DNA of 64,000 nt. Origin: Roseateles toxinivorans. GTDB lineage: Bacteria > Pseudomonadota > Gammaproteobacteria > Burkholderiales > Burkholderiaceae_C. The DNA is taken from NCBI RefSeq assembly GCF_004362525.1, contig NZ_SNXS01000004.1:310001-374000 (forward strand), given 5' to 3'. The translations under genes were made by a program, and so were the position numbers. Shown piece after piece: positions 1 through 8,082 of the stretch (position 1 is its first letter; every line of letters starts with the position of its first letter). The notes under the pieces are model-generated. The model was not told where the DNA came from and did not search any database. It was given only the letters and a program-made list of their open reading frames with translations.

Positions 1-543
1 ATCGTTGGGGCGCAGCGAAATTACATTGGCCAGCCGGTTCGACAGACCGAACAGCGCGGTGATGGCGGTGATGTCCCAGGCGTCCTCGTCGCTGAAGCCA
101 TGTTCGGCCAATGCGGCCAGGTCGGCATCGCCAACATTGGCCGAGTCCTGGCAGACCTTCAGGGCAAAGGCCAGCATCGCCCGCTGGCGGGGCGTGATGT
201 CGGCCTTCAGATAGTTGGTGGCCAGCTGGTCGGCCAGCATGGGCGCCTTTTCATAGACGCGCAGGATGGCGCCATGGGCGACGACGCAGTACAGACACTG
301 GTTGGCGCCGCTGGTGGCGACGATGATCATCTCCTTCTCGCCCTTGCTCAGGCCCGATTCGCGCAACAGGAGCGCGTCGTGATAGGCCAGGAAGGCGCGG
401 AACTCGTCCGGCCGGCGGGCCAGGGCCAGGAACACATTCGGCACGAAGCCGGCCTTTTCCTGCACCTCCAGCATGCGCCGGCGCATGTCCTCGGGCAGTT
501 CGTTCAGTTCGGGCACGGGGTAGCGGCAAATGGGGGCGGTCAT
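1..543 (-). CDS. AhpD-like / carboxymuconolactone decarboxylase family protein (3' part beyond window)
   Basis: The reading frame runs leftward from an ATG at 541-543 and is still open at base 1, so 181 residues are visible and the C-terminus is missing. Residues 83-90 carry the CxxCxxxH signature of AhpD-type alkylhydroperoxidases (Cys83, Cys86, His90), embedded in the usual all-helical scaffold, and the N-terminal stretch resembles the peroxidase-related subgroup. The family uses the Cys pair as a thiol peroxidase or disulfide reductase in the cytoplasm. It diverges from tolB with about 130 bases between the starts, so it is unlikely to be co-regulated with the Tol system. The physiological substrate cannot be told from sequence. 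Confidence 0.85.
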   Translation of the reverse strand, partial: MTAPICRYPVPELNELPEDMRRRMLEVQEKAGFVPNVFLALARRPDEFRAFLAYHDALLLRESGLSKGEKEMIIVATSGANQCLYCVVAHGAILRVYEKAPMLADQLATNYLKADITPRQRAMLAFALKVCQDSANVGDADLAALAEHGFSDEDAWDITAITALFGLSNRLANVISLRPND

Positions 544-676
544 CGGGGGTCTCCGTAGTGCTCTGTTGCAATTTTTGGATGTCTCAGCGGCCCATCATAG
601 GCAGCGGCCGGCGGCCCCGGTCAACGGCTGAGGCAAAATGCGCGTTGCCAGCCCTAACCCTGGGCTTACCGGTGCC

Positions 677-1993
677 ATGTCGAACCCGATGACTGATCAG
701 CGCTTGACTTCCTCCTCCGTGTCGCCCTTGACCCGCCGCAGCCTGCTGACAGGTGCTGCAGCGATGTCTTTGCCGCTGAGTGCCCTGGCCCAGTTCCGGG
801 TCGAGATCTCCGGCGTCGGGGCAACCCAGCTGCCGCTGGCGGTGGCCGACTTCCGTGAAGAGGCTCGCTCCGGTCAGCCGGTCGGCGCCATCATCCGGGC
901 CGATCTGGAGCGCAGCGGCCAGCTGCGGCCGTTCGAGGCACCGGGCGCCCTGTTCGAGGGCAGTGTGCCGGTCTGGGCCGATTGGCGCGCACGCGCCGCC
1001 GATGCGCTGGTGGCTGGCTCGGTCACCAAATTGGCGGACGGCCGCTTCGACCTGCGCTTCAAGCTTTGGGATGTGGTTCGTGGCCAGGAGCTGGCGGCCG
1101 AGAGCCATGCCGTGGCGCCCGACGATGTGCGCCTGGCCGCCCACCGCATTGCCGACACGATCTACGAAAAGCTGACGGGCGACAAGGGCGTGTTCTCGAC
1201 CCGTATCGCCTACGTGACCAAGGCCGGCGGCCGCTACAGCCTGCGCGTCACCGACGCCGACGGCGAAGGCGGCCAGGTCGCCCTGGCCAGCCCCGAGCCC
1301 ATCATTTCGCCGGCCTGGTCGCCCGACGGCAGGGAGCTGGCGTACGTGTCCTTCGAAACCCGCAAGGCCGTGGTCTGGGTGCAGGAGGTGGCCACCGGCA
1401 AGCGCCGCATCGTGGCCAACTTCCGTGGCACCAACAGCGCGCCGGCCTTCTCGCCCGACGGGCAACAGCTGGCCCTGAGCCTGTCGCGCGACGGCGGCAC
1501 CCAGCTCTTCATCATGGGCCGTGACGGCCAGAATGTGCGCCGGCTGACGCAGACCTCGGCGATCGACACCGAGCCGGTGTTCGCCCCCGATGGCCGCAGC
1601 CTGTTCTTCGTCAGCGACCGCGGCGGCGGCCCGCAGATCTACCGCATGCCGGTGGCAGGCGGAAATGCCGAGCGCGTCAGCTTCAATGGCAACTACAACG
1701 TCAGCCCGACGATCAGCCCGGACGGCCGCGTGATGGCCTTCGTTACGCGAAATGGCGGCGCCTTCCGCGTGTGCACGATGGACCTGGCCAGCGGCACGGT
1801 GCAGCAGATCAGCGACACGAATGACGATGAAAGCCCCAGCTTCGCGCCCAATGGCCGGCTGCTGATATATGCCACCCGCTACCAGGGCCGCGATGTGTTG
1901 ATGACCAGCACTCTGGACGGCAGAATCAAGGCCCGGCTGATCTCGACACTGGCCGATGTGCGCGAGCCGACCTGGGGCCCGTTCGGGCGCTGA
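677..1993 (+). CDS. tolB: Tol-Pal system beta-propeller protein TolB
   Basis: A periplasmic protein of 438 residues from the ATG at 677. The N-terminus has a twin-arginine-like basic stretch (RRSLL) and a hydrophobic core ending at an AQA-type cleavage site. It is followed by the TolB N-terminal alpha/beta domain and a series of PD40 repeats with SPDGR-type blades, as expected for the beta-propeller that binds Pal. An in-frame ATG at 638 would add 13 residues before the signal peptide and is less likely. The gene leads tolB-pal-cpoB, whose products maintain outer-membrane constriction during division. tolQ, tolR and tolA are not upstream; a divergent AhpD-like gene occupies that place. Confidence 0.95.
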   Translation: MSNPMTDQRLTSSSVSPLTRRSLLTGAAAMSLPLSALAQFRVEISGVGATQLPLAVADFREEARSGQPVGAIIRADLERSGQLRPFEAPGALFEGSVPVWADWRARAADALVAGSVTKLADGRFDLRFKLWDVVRGQELAAESHAVAPDDVRLAAHRIADTIYEKLTGDKGVFSTRIAYVTKAGGRYSLRVTDADGEGGQVALASPEPIISPAWSPDGRELAYVSFETRKAVVWVQEVATGKRRIVANFRGTNSAPAFSPDGQQLALSLSRDGGTQLFIMGRDGQNVRRLTQTSAIDTEPVFAPDGRSLFFVSDRGGGPQIYRMPVAGGNAERVSFNGNYNVSPTISPDGRVMAFVTRNGGAFRVCTMDLASGTVQQISDTNDDESPSFAPNGRLLIYATRYQGRDVLMTSTLDGRIKARLISTLADVREPTWGPFGR

Positions 1994-2081
1994 CCCGCTG
2001 GCCTCCAACGATCACGACTGAACCAAGCCCTTGGTCCCGAGTCACAACTCCCTTTCTTCTCCAGCCCCGGAAGGCTTACCC

Positions 2082-2621
2082 ATGAAACTCTGGCAACTCT
2101 CTCTGTCCGCCATCGCCGCTGCCGCCCTGGTGGGCTGCGGCTCCACCGTCAAGCTCGACGACAAGGCGCCGGTCGAAACCCGTGCGACCACGCCTGCTGC
2201 CACCAGCAGCAGCACGACCAATGCCAACCCGGGCGGCGTGAACTCGCAGTCGCAGGTCGCCAGCGTGGACCTGGGCGCCGCCGATGTCGCCAAGGCCGGC
2301 CGTCTGGTGTATTTCGACTTCGACAGCTATGTTGTCAAGGATGAGTACCGCAACGTCATCGACGCCCATGCCAAGCGCCTGAACGCCGACCGCAAGGTGC
2401 GCCTGAGCATCGAGGGCCATACCGACGAGCGCGGTGGCCGCGAGTACAACCTGGCCCTGGGCCAGAAGCGTGCCGAGGCCGTGGCCAAGTCGCTGACCCT
2501 GCTGGGTGCGACCGAGGCGCAGGCCGAGCCGGTCAGCTTTGGCAAGGAGCGCCCCGCCGTGCAGGGCAGCGATGAAGCCGCCTGGGCCAAGAACCGCCGC
2601 GCCGAGCTGAAGGACAAGTGA
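2082..2621 (+). CDS. pal: Peptidoglycan-associated lipoprotein Pal
   Basis: Outer-membrane lipoprotein of 179 residues. The start at 2082 is set by a GGAAGG ribosome-binding site about 7 bases upstream and by the signal peptide that follows; an upstream in-frame codon at 2031 would put 17 odd residues in front. A lipobox (LVGC) ends the signal peptide. The C-terminal half is an OmpA-like peptidoglycan-binding domain with the YFDFDS start and the GHTDERG motif. Pal bridges the outer membrane to peptidoglycan and partners with TolB encoded just upstream. The stop codon lies within a few bases of the cpoB start, so the genes are very probably co-translated. Confidence 0.96.
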   Translation: MKLWQLSLSAIAAAALVGCGSTVKLDDKAPVETRATTPAATSSSTTNANPGGVNSQSQVASVDLGAADVAKAGRLVYFDFDSYVVKDEYRNVIDAHAKRLNADRKVRLSIEGHTDERGGREYNLALGQKRAEAVAKSLTLLGATEAQAEPVSFGKERPAVQGSDEAAWAKNRRAELKDK

Positions 2622-2626
2622 TCGCC

Positions 2627-3430
2627 ATGGGCCTCTCACGTCTGTCTTCGCGTCTGAAGTACAGCGCCTGCGTGCTGGCCTTGCTGGCCGGGCCCGCAGC
2701 TCACGCGGGTCTGTTCGACGATGAGGAAGCGCGCAAGGCCATCCTGGACCTGCGCGCCCGCATCCAGACCAGTGACGACGCGCAGCGCCTGCGCTCCGAG
2801 CAGCTTGCCAAACAGCTGGCCGAGCTGCAGTCCGAGCAACTGGGCACCCTGCGCCGCAGCCTGCTCGAGCTGAACACACAGAACGAGGGTCTGCGCGCCG
2901 AGCTGGCCAAGCTGCGCGGCCTCAACGAGCAACTGGCCCGCGACGTGGCCGAGCTGCAGCGCAAGCAGACCGATCTGAGCCAGGGTCTGGACGAGCGCCT
3001 GCGCAAGATGGAGCCGCAAAAAGTGGTTCTGGACGGCAAGGAAGTGCTGGTCGAGCCCGACGAAAAGCGGCTGTACGAGGCCGCCGTGGCCTCGGTGCGC
3101 AGCGGCGATTTCGTCGAGGCGGCAGGCTCGCTGTCGGCGTTCCAGCGCCGCTTCCCGGCCAGCGCCTTTGCCGATTCGGTGCGCTTCTGGCTGGGCAATG
3201 CCTATTACGGCAAGCGTGACTACAAGGACGCCGTGACGGTGTTCCGTGCCTTCGTCAATGCCGCGCCCGAGCATCCCCGCGCCCCTGAGGCCCTGCTGGC
3301 CATGGCCAACTGCCAGCTGGAGCTGAAGGATGCAAAGACGGCCCGGCGTACGCTGGATGAGTTGATCAAGGCTTATCCGAAGTCTGAGGCGGCACAGGCC
3401 GGCAAGGAACGCTTGGCAAGCCTGAAGTGA
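2627..3430 (+). CDS. cpoB: Cell division coordinator CpoB (YbgF)
   Basis: A periplasmic protein of 267 residues with a cleavable signal peptide ending AHA. It has an N-terminal coiled coil (roughly residues 35-125, rich in Leu, Gln and Glu heptads) and a C-terminal TPR region (about 145-265). This is the standard CpoB layout: coiled-coil trimerisation plus TPRs that link Tol-Pal to PBP1B during septation. I chose ATG 2627; a GTG at 2618 overlapping the pal stop is possible and would add three residues. Its position after tolB and pal supports the assignment. Confidence 0.93.
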   Translation: MGLSRLSSRLKYSACVLALLAGPAAHAGLFDDEEARKAILDLRARIQTSDDAQRLRSEQLAKQLAELQSEQLGTLRRSLLELNTQNEGLRAELAKLRGLNEQLARDVAELQRKQTDLSQGLDERLRKMEPQKVVLDGKEVLVEPDEKRLYEAAVASVRSGDFVEAAGSLSAFQRRFPASAFADSVRFWLGNAYYGKRDYKDAVTVFRAFVNAAPEHPRAPEALLAMANCQLELKDAKTARRTLDELIKAYPKSEAAQAGKERLASLK

Positions 3431-3475
3431 TTGCGGGGCAATGCGATTCCTGGCCCTCCGCCTAGAATCGCGCCC

Positions 3476-4594
3476 ATGCAAGAAATCGACATCTCCTCGC
3501 TGACCACCCAGGTGCTGTGGTCGGCCTTTGCGCTGGCCATTGCTTTTGGCGCCATCGCCCAGCGCACCCACTTCTGCACCATGGGCGCGGTGGCCGACAT
3601 CGTCAATATGGGCGACTGGGCGCGCATGCGCATGTGGGCCCTGGCCATAGGTGTGGCCATGCTCGGCTTCAATGGCATGGTCGGTCTGGGCTGGATAGAT
3701 GCCGGCAAGACCGTCTATGCAGGCCCGCGCCTGCTGTGGCTGTCCAATATTGTCGGCGGCCTGCTGTTCGGTTTCGGCATGGTGCTGGCCTCGGGCTGCG
3801 GCAGCAAGACGCTGGTGCGTGTCGGCGCCGGCAATCTGAAATCGCTGGTGGTGCTGCTGGTGCTGGGCCTGTCGGCCTTTGCCACGCTGCGCGGCATCAC
3901 GGCGGTGGCGCGCGTGGCCACGGTGGACACGGTGCTGATCAATCTACCCACCGGCCAGGATCTGCCCTCGCTGCTGAGCGGCTCGCTGGGACTGGCCAAG
4001 GCCCAGGCGGCCCTGCTGCTGGGCGGGCTGATCGGCGGCGGCCTGGTGCTGTGGTCGCTGCTGCGCGCCGAGGGCCGTAGCGCGGACGTGCTGGTTGGCG
4101 GCGTTGGCACCGGCGCGGTGATCGCTCTGCTGTGGTGGGTGTCGGGCCGGTTGGGCTATGTGGCCGAGGATCCGAACACGCTGGAAGAGGCCTTTCTGGG
4201 CAGCACCGGCGGCCAGCGCATGGAGGCGCTGAGCTTTGTCGCACCGATCGCCTACTCGCTGGACTGGCTGATCTTCTTCAGTGACAAGAGCAAGGTGCTG
4301 ACCCTGGCCATCGTCTCTACCGCCGGTGTCATCGTCGGCTCCTGGGCCTATGCCTTGGTCGGCAAGAGCTTCCGCTGGGAAGGCTTTCGCGGCGTCGAGG
4401 ACACCGCCAACCACATCGTCGGCGCAGTGCTGATGGGCGTGGGCGGCGTCACCGCCGTGGGTTGCACCATAGGTCAGGGCCTGTCGGGGGTGTCCACCCT
4501 GTCACTCGGCAGCTTCATTGCCTTGGCGGCCATCATCGCCGGGGCCGTGCTGGCGCTGCGCTACCAGGTCTGGCGCCTGGACCGGATGGGCTGA
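3476..4594 (+). CDS. YeeE/YedE family sulfur transporter
   Basis: A hydrophobic protein of 372 residues with about nine or ten membrane segments. It has paired cysteine-containing motifs typical of the YeeE/YedE family: an early QRTHFCTMGA, an ASGCGSKTLVR segment, and a C-terminal GCTIGQGLSG. Characterised members (TsuA) import thiosulfate through these conserved cysteines, so uptake of a reduced sulfur compound across the inner membrane is the likely role. The start at ATG 3476 places the first membrane segment near the N-terminus. The gene ends two bases before the GTG of tcdA, so the two are probably one transcript, possibly linked with cpoB 45 bases upstream. Confidence 0.85.
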   Translation: MQEIDISSLTTQVLWSAFALAIAFGAIAQRTHFCTMGAVADIVNMGDWARMRMWALAIGVAMLGFNGMVGLGWIDAGKTVYAGPRLLWLSNIVGGLLFGFGMVLASGCGSKTLVRVGAGNLKSLVVLLVLGLSAFATLRGITAVARVATVDTVLINLPTGQDLPSLLSGSLGLAKAQAALLLGGLIGGGLVLWSLLRAEGRSADVLVGGVGTGAVIALLWWVSGRLGYVAEDPNTLEEAFLGSTGGQRMEALSFVAPIAYSLDWLIFFSDKSKVLTLAIVSTAGVIVGSWAYALVGKSFRWEGFRGVEDTANHIVGAVLMGVGGVTAVGCTIGQGLSGVSTLSLGSFIALAAIIAGAVLALRYQVWRLDRMG

Positions 4595-4596
4595 GC

Positions 4597-5391
4597 GTGA
4601 ACAGTCCCTTGCCCGAGTTCGAGGCCGACACCGAGCGCCGCTTCGGTGGCCTGCGCCGCTTGTACGGCGATGCCCATTACCAGCGCCTGCGCGGCGCGCG
4701 CTTTGCTGTCGTCGGCCTTGGCGGCGTCGGCTCCTGGGCCGTCGAGGCGCTGGCACGCTCCGGTGTGGCCGGCCTGGTGCTGATCGACCTCGACCATGTT
4801 GCCGAGTCCAACATCAACCGCCAGATCCAGGCCCTGGGCTCGACCCTGGGCCAGGCCAAGGCCCAGGCGCTGCGCGACCGGGTGCTCGACATCCACCCCG
4901 GCTGCGAGGTGCAGATGATCGAGGAGTTCGTCGATGCCGATAACTGGCCGGCGCTGCTGAGCACACCGGTCGATGGCCTGATCGACGCCTGCGACCAGGT
5001 GCGCGCCAAGGCCGCGCTTGCTGCCTGGGCGCTGGCCGAGCGCATGCCCTTCGTCACCGTCGGTGCGGCCGGCGGCAAGCGCCAGCCACAGGCGGTGGCG
5101 GTGGAAGACCTGGCCCTGACAACACATGACCCCTTGCTGGCCTCGCTGCGCCAACGCCTGCGCAAGCACCATGGCGCGGCGCGCACCGGCAGGATAGGCG
5201 TGGGCTGCGTGTTCTCGCGCGAGAGCGTGCACCGGCCCCAAGGCGAGTGCGACGTCGACGGCAGCCTCAACTGCCATGGCTATGGATCGAGCGTGACGGT
5301 GACCTCGACCTTCGGCATGGTGGCCGCTGGCGAGCTGATAAGAAAGTATTTTGAAAAGCCTCTTGCAGAGGTCAGAAATATCGTCCTATAA
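4597..5391 (+). CDS. tcdA: tRNA threonylcarbamoyladenosine dehydratase TcdA
   Basis: A ThiF/MoeB/E1-like ATP-dependent enzyme of 264 residues that cyclises the t6A modification at tRNA position 37 to ct6A. The RRFGGLRRLYG start, the VVGLGGVGSWAVEAL nucleotide-binding loop, the DxDxVxxxNxNRQ motif and the late GCVFSRE segment match the TcdA/CsdL branch rather than ThiF or MoeB. The start is a GTG at 4597, directly after the transporter stop. The 3' end is unusual: the TAA stop (5389-5391) lies inside the -10 element of the promoter for the following tRNA-Lys genes. Confidence 0.93.
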   Translation: MNSPLPEFEADTERRFGGLRRLYGDAHYQRLRGARFAVVGLGGVGSWAVEALARSGVAGLVLIDLDHVAESNINRQIQALGSTLGQAKAQALRDRVLDIHPGCEVQMIEEFVDADNWPALLSTPVDGLIDACDQVRAKAALAAWALAERMPFVTVGAAGGKRQPQAVAVEDLALTTHDPLLASLRQRLRKHHGAARTGRIGVGCVFSRESVHRPQGECDVDGSLNCHGYGSSVTVTSTFGMVAAGELIRKYFEKPLAEVRNIVL

Positions 5392-5392
5392 T
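5363..5392 (+). promoter_or_regulatory. sigma70-type promoter for the tRNA-Lys pair
   Basis: TTGCAG at 5363-5368 and TATAAT at 5387-5392 are separated by 18 bases, close to the sigma70 consensus, and the first tRNA begins 16 bases downstream. The promoter lies within the last codons of tcdA, whose stop codon is part of the -10 box. Confidence 0.8.
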
Positions 5393-5408
5393 GCGAGGCT
5401 CTGCCACG

Positions 5409-5484
5409 GGGTCGTTAGCTCAGTCGGTAGAGCAGCGGACTTTTAATCCGTTGGTCGCGTGTTCGAGTCACGCACGACCCACCA
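5409..5484 (+). tRNA. tRNA-Lys (anticodon TTT)
   Basis: A 76-base cloverleaf with acceptor stem GGGTCGT/ACGACCC, anticodon loop CTTTTAA giving anticodon TTT, a standard TTCGAGTC T-arm and an encoded CCA end. It reads AAA (and AAG) lysine codons. It is 61 bases from a second lysine isoacceptor. Confidence 0.97.
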
Positions 5485-5545
5485 GTTAGGCGCAAGTCGA
5501 AGCTGGTTGACTGGCAGTGATGTAGTAGTTTGTAGTGCAAGTGTG

Positions 5546-5621
5546 GGGCTCTTAGCTCAGTTGGTAGAGCAGCGGACTCTTAATCCGTAGGTCGAGTGTT
5601 CGAGTCACTCAGGGCCCACCA
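5546..5621 (+). tRNA. tRNA-Lys (anticodon CTT)
   Basis: A 76-base cloverleaf with acceptor GGGCTCT/AGGGCCC (one G-U pair), anticodon loop CTCTTAA giving anticodon CTT, and encoded CCA. It reads AAG, the dominant lysine codon in this GC-rich genome. It shares most of its D- and anticodon-arm sequence with the preceding tRNA-Lys(TTT), which suggests a tandem duplication followed by an anticodon change. Confidence 0.96.
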
Positions 5622-5638
5622 AAAATTAAGAATGAATC

Positions 5639-5673
5639 AAGCACCTCGGGCGCAGGCCTCAGGTGCTTTTTTC
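5639..5673 (+). terminator. Rho-independent terminator of the tRNA-Lys unit
   Basis: Arms AAGCACCT (5639-5646) and AGGTGCTT (5661-5668) form a hairpin followed by a run of T. It lies 18 bases after the second tRNA and before the permease start, closing the tRNA transcription unit. Confidence 0.9.
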
Positions 5674-5716
5674 TTGCCCCGTCGCGCGGGCGTGTTTCGC
5701 GGCTAGCATCCGGGCC

Positions 5717-7087
5717 ATGCATCGATCCGCTGCCCAGACGCCCAGCTCCGCGCAAGACCTGGCCCTTCCCGAGCGGCGCCTCGACGTCAAGCACGCGGTG
5801 GCGCTGTGCGTGGGCATGGTGGTCGGCGCCGGCATCTTCAAGACCTCGCCCATGGTGGCAGGCGCCTTGTCCAGCGACGGGGCGCTGTACCTGGCCTGGG
5901 CCTTCGGCGGCCTGCTGTCCTTCGTCGGTGCGCTGTGCTTTGCCGAGATGGCGGCGGCATTTCCCGATGCCGGCGGGGACTATCACTTCCTGCGCCGCGC
6001 CTATGGCCAGCGCCTGGGTTTTCTGTTCGCCTGGTCGCGCTTTGCCGTCATCCACACCGGGTCCATGGCCCTCTTGGCCTTTGTCTTTGGCGACTATCTG
6101 GCCCAGGTGGTGGACCTGAGCCCCTGGCTGGGCCCGCACGCCAGCGCGGTGCTGGCCGCCGGGCTGATCGTGCTGCTGACGGTGCTCAATCTGCTGGGTG
6201 TGCAGGTCGGCCTGGGCACGCAGCTGGGCCTGATGGTGGTGGTGCTCGGTGGTCTGCTGCTGCTGGGCGCCGGTGGGGCGTCGATGGCGCTGGCGGGGGC
6301 TCCGCCCATGACACCGCTGCAGGTCGTAGACCCGGTCCGCCACGACTGGGGCACGGCGATGGTGTTCGTGTTCCTGGCCTATGGCGGCTGGAGCGACGCG
6401 GCCACGCTGTCGGCAGAGATGCGCGACGACCGGCGCGGCATCGTGCGTGCGCTGTGGTGGGGCCTCGCCCTGGTGATGGTCTTCTATCTGCTGGCCAACT
6501 GGGCGTACTTGCGCGTGCTGGGCCTGGATGGGCTGGCGCGCAGCGAGGCGCCCGCCGCCGAACTGATGCGGCTGTGCTTCGGCCGACCCGGCGAGCTGCT
6601 GATGGTGGCCATCGTGACCCTGACGGCGCTGTCGGTGATGAACGCGATCCTGATCGCCGGGCCGCGCACCACCTATGCCGCCGCCCGCGACCTGGCCACC
6701 GAACTGCATCTGGCGCGCTGGAATGCCAAACGCGGTACGCCCACGGTCGCCGTGCTGGCCACCAGCGCCGTGGCCCTGACGCTGGTCGTGTTCGGCACGC
6801 TGACACGCGACGGCTTCTCGACCATGGTGGACTATCTGTCTCCGGTCTATTGGTTCTTCCTGATGCTCAGCGGGCTGGCCCTGATCGTGCTGCGCCGGCG
6901 CGAGCCCGATCGGCCGCGGCCCTACCGGGTGCCGCTCTATCCCTGGCTGCCCCTGGCCTTCGCTGCCTGCAGCGCCTATGTGCTGTGGTCCAGCCTGGTC
7001 TATGTGAAGACCGGCGCGCTGGTCGGCGTGGCGGTGCTGGCGCTGGGGGGCTTGCTGCTGTGGCCGTTGATGCGAAGTCGTCGTTGA
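5717..7087 (+). CDS. APC-family amino acid permease
   Basis: An inner-membrane transporter of 456 residues with about 12 predicted membrane helices. The first helix carries the GMVVGAGIF motif that forms the substrate-binding bend in the amino acid-polyamine-organocation superfamily, and further helices hold the FVFLAYGGW-type sixth-helix segment. I chose ATG 5717 because the longer frame would start inside the tRNA terminator. The substrate is not evident; the protein resembles the LAT/YfnA-like amino acid exchanger group. It converges with the LysR gene four bases downstream, so no operon partner is visible on its own strand. Confidence 0.85.
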   Translation: MHRSAAQTPSSAQDLALPERRLDVKHAVALCVGMVVGAGIFKTSPMVAGALSSDGALYLAWAFGGLLSFVGALCFAEMAAAFPDAGGDYHFLRRAYGQRLGFLFAWSRFAVIHTGSMALLAFVFGDYLAQVVDLSPWLGPHASAVLAAGLIVLLTVLNLLGVQVGLGTQLGLMVVVLGGLLLLGAGGASMALAGAPPMTPLQVVDPVRHDWGTAMVFVFLAYGGWSDAATLSAEMRDDRRGIVRALWWGLALVMVFYLLANWAYLRVLGLDGLARSEAPAAELMRLCFGRPGELLMVAIVTLTALSVMNAILIAGPRTTYAAARDLATELHLARWNAKRGTPTVAVLATSAVALTLVVFGTLTRDGFSTMVDYLSPVYWFFLMLSGLALIVLRRREPDRPRPYRVPLYPWLPLAFAACSAYVLWSSLVYVKTGALVGVAVLALGGLLLWPLMRSRR

Positions 7088-7091
7088 GGCC

Positions 7092-7988
7092 TCAGGCCGC
7101 GGCGGCAATATGCTGCTGCAACCCCTCGACCAGCGCATCGAATGTGACACGGCAGCGCGGGCTGTTGCGCAGGTCTTCGTGCATCGTCACCCAGGTCTCC
7201 AACTGCAGCGAGAACAGCCCGGGCAGCACCCGTTGCAGGGCAGGGTCGCGGCGGGCCAGCGCCACCTGGCAGATGCCCAGGCCAGCGCCGGCGCGCAGCA
7301 GGGCCAGCTGGGCCAGATCGCTGTCGGCCCGCAGCGCGAAGCTGTCGCGCGTGAAGCCCTGCAGGGTCTTGGCGAAGCTGCGGATGAAGGCATTGGTCTG
7401 GTCGTAGCCGATGACCGCATGGCCGGCCAGCTCGGCCAGCGTCTGTGGCATGCCCTGTTGCGCCAGGTAGTCGCGGTGGGCGTGCAGGCCCAGCTCGATC
7501 TGACCGATGCGCCGCGCCAGCAACTGCTCCTGCTTGGGCGCCACCATGCGCACGGCGATATCTGCCTCCCGCTTCAGCAGGTCCTGCACGCGGTTGCTCA
7601 GCACCAGCTCGATCTGCAGTTGTGGATGCTGCCGGCGCAGCCGCGCGAGTATCGGCGGCAGCACCTCGACGCCTATCACCTCGCTGGCCGAGATGCGCAC
7701 TGCACCGCGCACGCCGTCGCCCTGGCTGGAGGCCACGCGTTCCAGCGAAGCGGCCGTGCTCTCCATCGCCTCGGCATGGCCGCGCAGGGCCAGCGCGGCC
7801 TCGGTCGGCATCAGCCCCATCTGGGAGCGGGTGAACAGCGCCACGCCCAGCGCCTGCTCCAGGGCTGCCACATGGCGGCCCGCCGTCGGCTGGGTGATGC
7901 CCAGGGCCCGCGCGGCGCCGGACAGCGAACCCTCCTTGAGCACGCCCAGAAACGTTCGGTACAACTCCCAGCCAATCGTCGATGCCAT
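7092..7988 (-). CDS. LysR-family transcriptional regulator
   Basis: A protein of 298 residues with an N-terminal winged helix-turn-helix (about residues 5-65; GSLSGAARALGITQPTAGRHVAALE) and a C-terminal periplasmic-binding-protein-like effector domain. The start is the ATG at 7986-7988, just before the HTH. It is transcribed divergently from the SDR gene at 8083, separated by 94 bases, the usual arrangement for a LysR regulator controlling its neighbour. The effector is unknown. Confidence 0.9.
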   Translation of the reverse strand: MASTIGWELYRTFLGVLKEGSLSGAARALGITQPTAGRHVAALEQALGVALFTRSQMGLMPTEAALALRGHAEAMESTAASLERVASSQGDGVRGAVRISASEVIGVEVLPPILARLRRQHPQLQIELVLSNRVQDLLKREADIAVRMVAPKQEQLLARRIGQIELGLHAHRDYLAQQGMPQTLAELAGHAVIGYDQTNAFIRSFAKTLQGFTRDSFALRADSDLAQLALLRAGAGLGICQVALARRDPALQRVLPGLFSLQLETWVTMHEDLRNSPRCRVTFDALVEGLQQHIAAAA

Positions 7989-8082
7989 GCATAAATGTAT
8001 AGCTGATGGTCTATGTTCGGCAATTCCAATCCAAGGTGAGGATGCCCAGAATCCCGCCATCGACAACACACAGGAGCGAATG

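Noticed and set aside
584-2008. A 474-codon open frame on the minus strand opposite tolB
   Set aside because: It is an antisense shadow of tolB produced by high GC content, with no domain and a low-complexity His/Ala/Gln-rich translation.
5609-7150. A 513-codon minus-strand frame across the APC permease
   Set aside because: Gln/His-rich antisense shadow; it also runs through the tRNA terminator.
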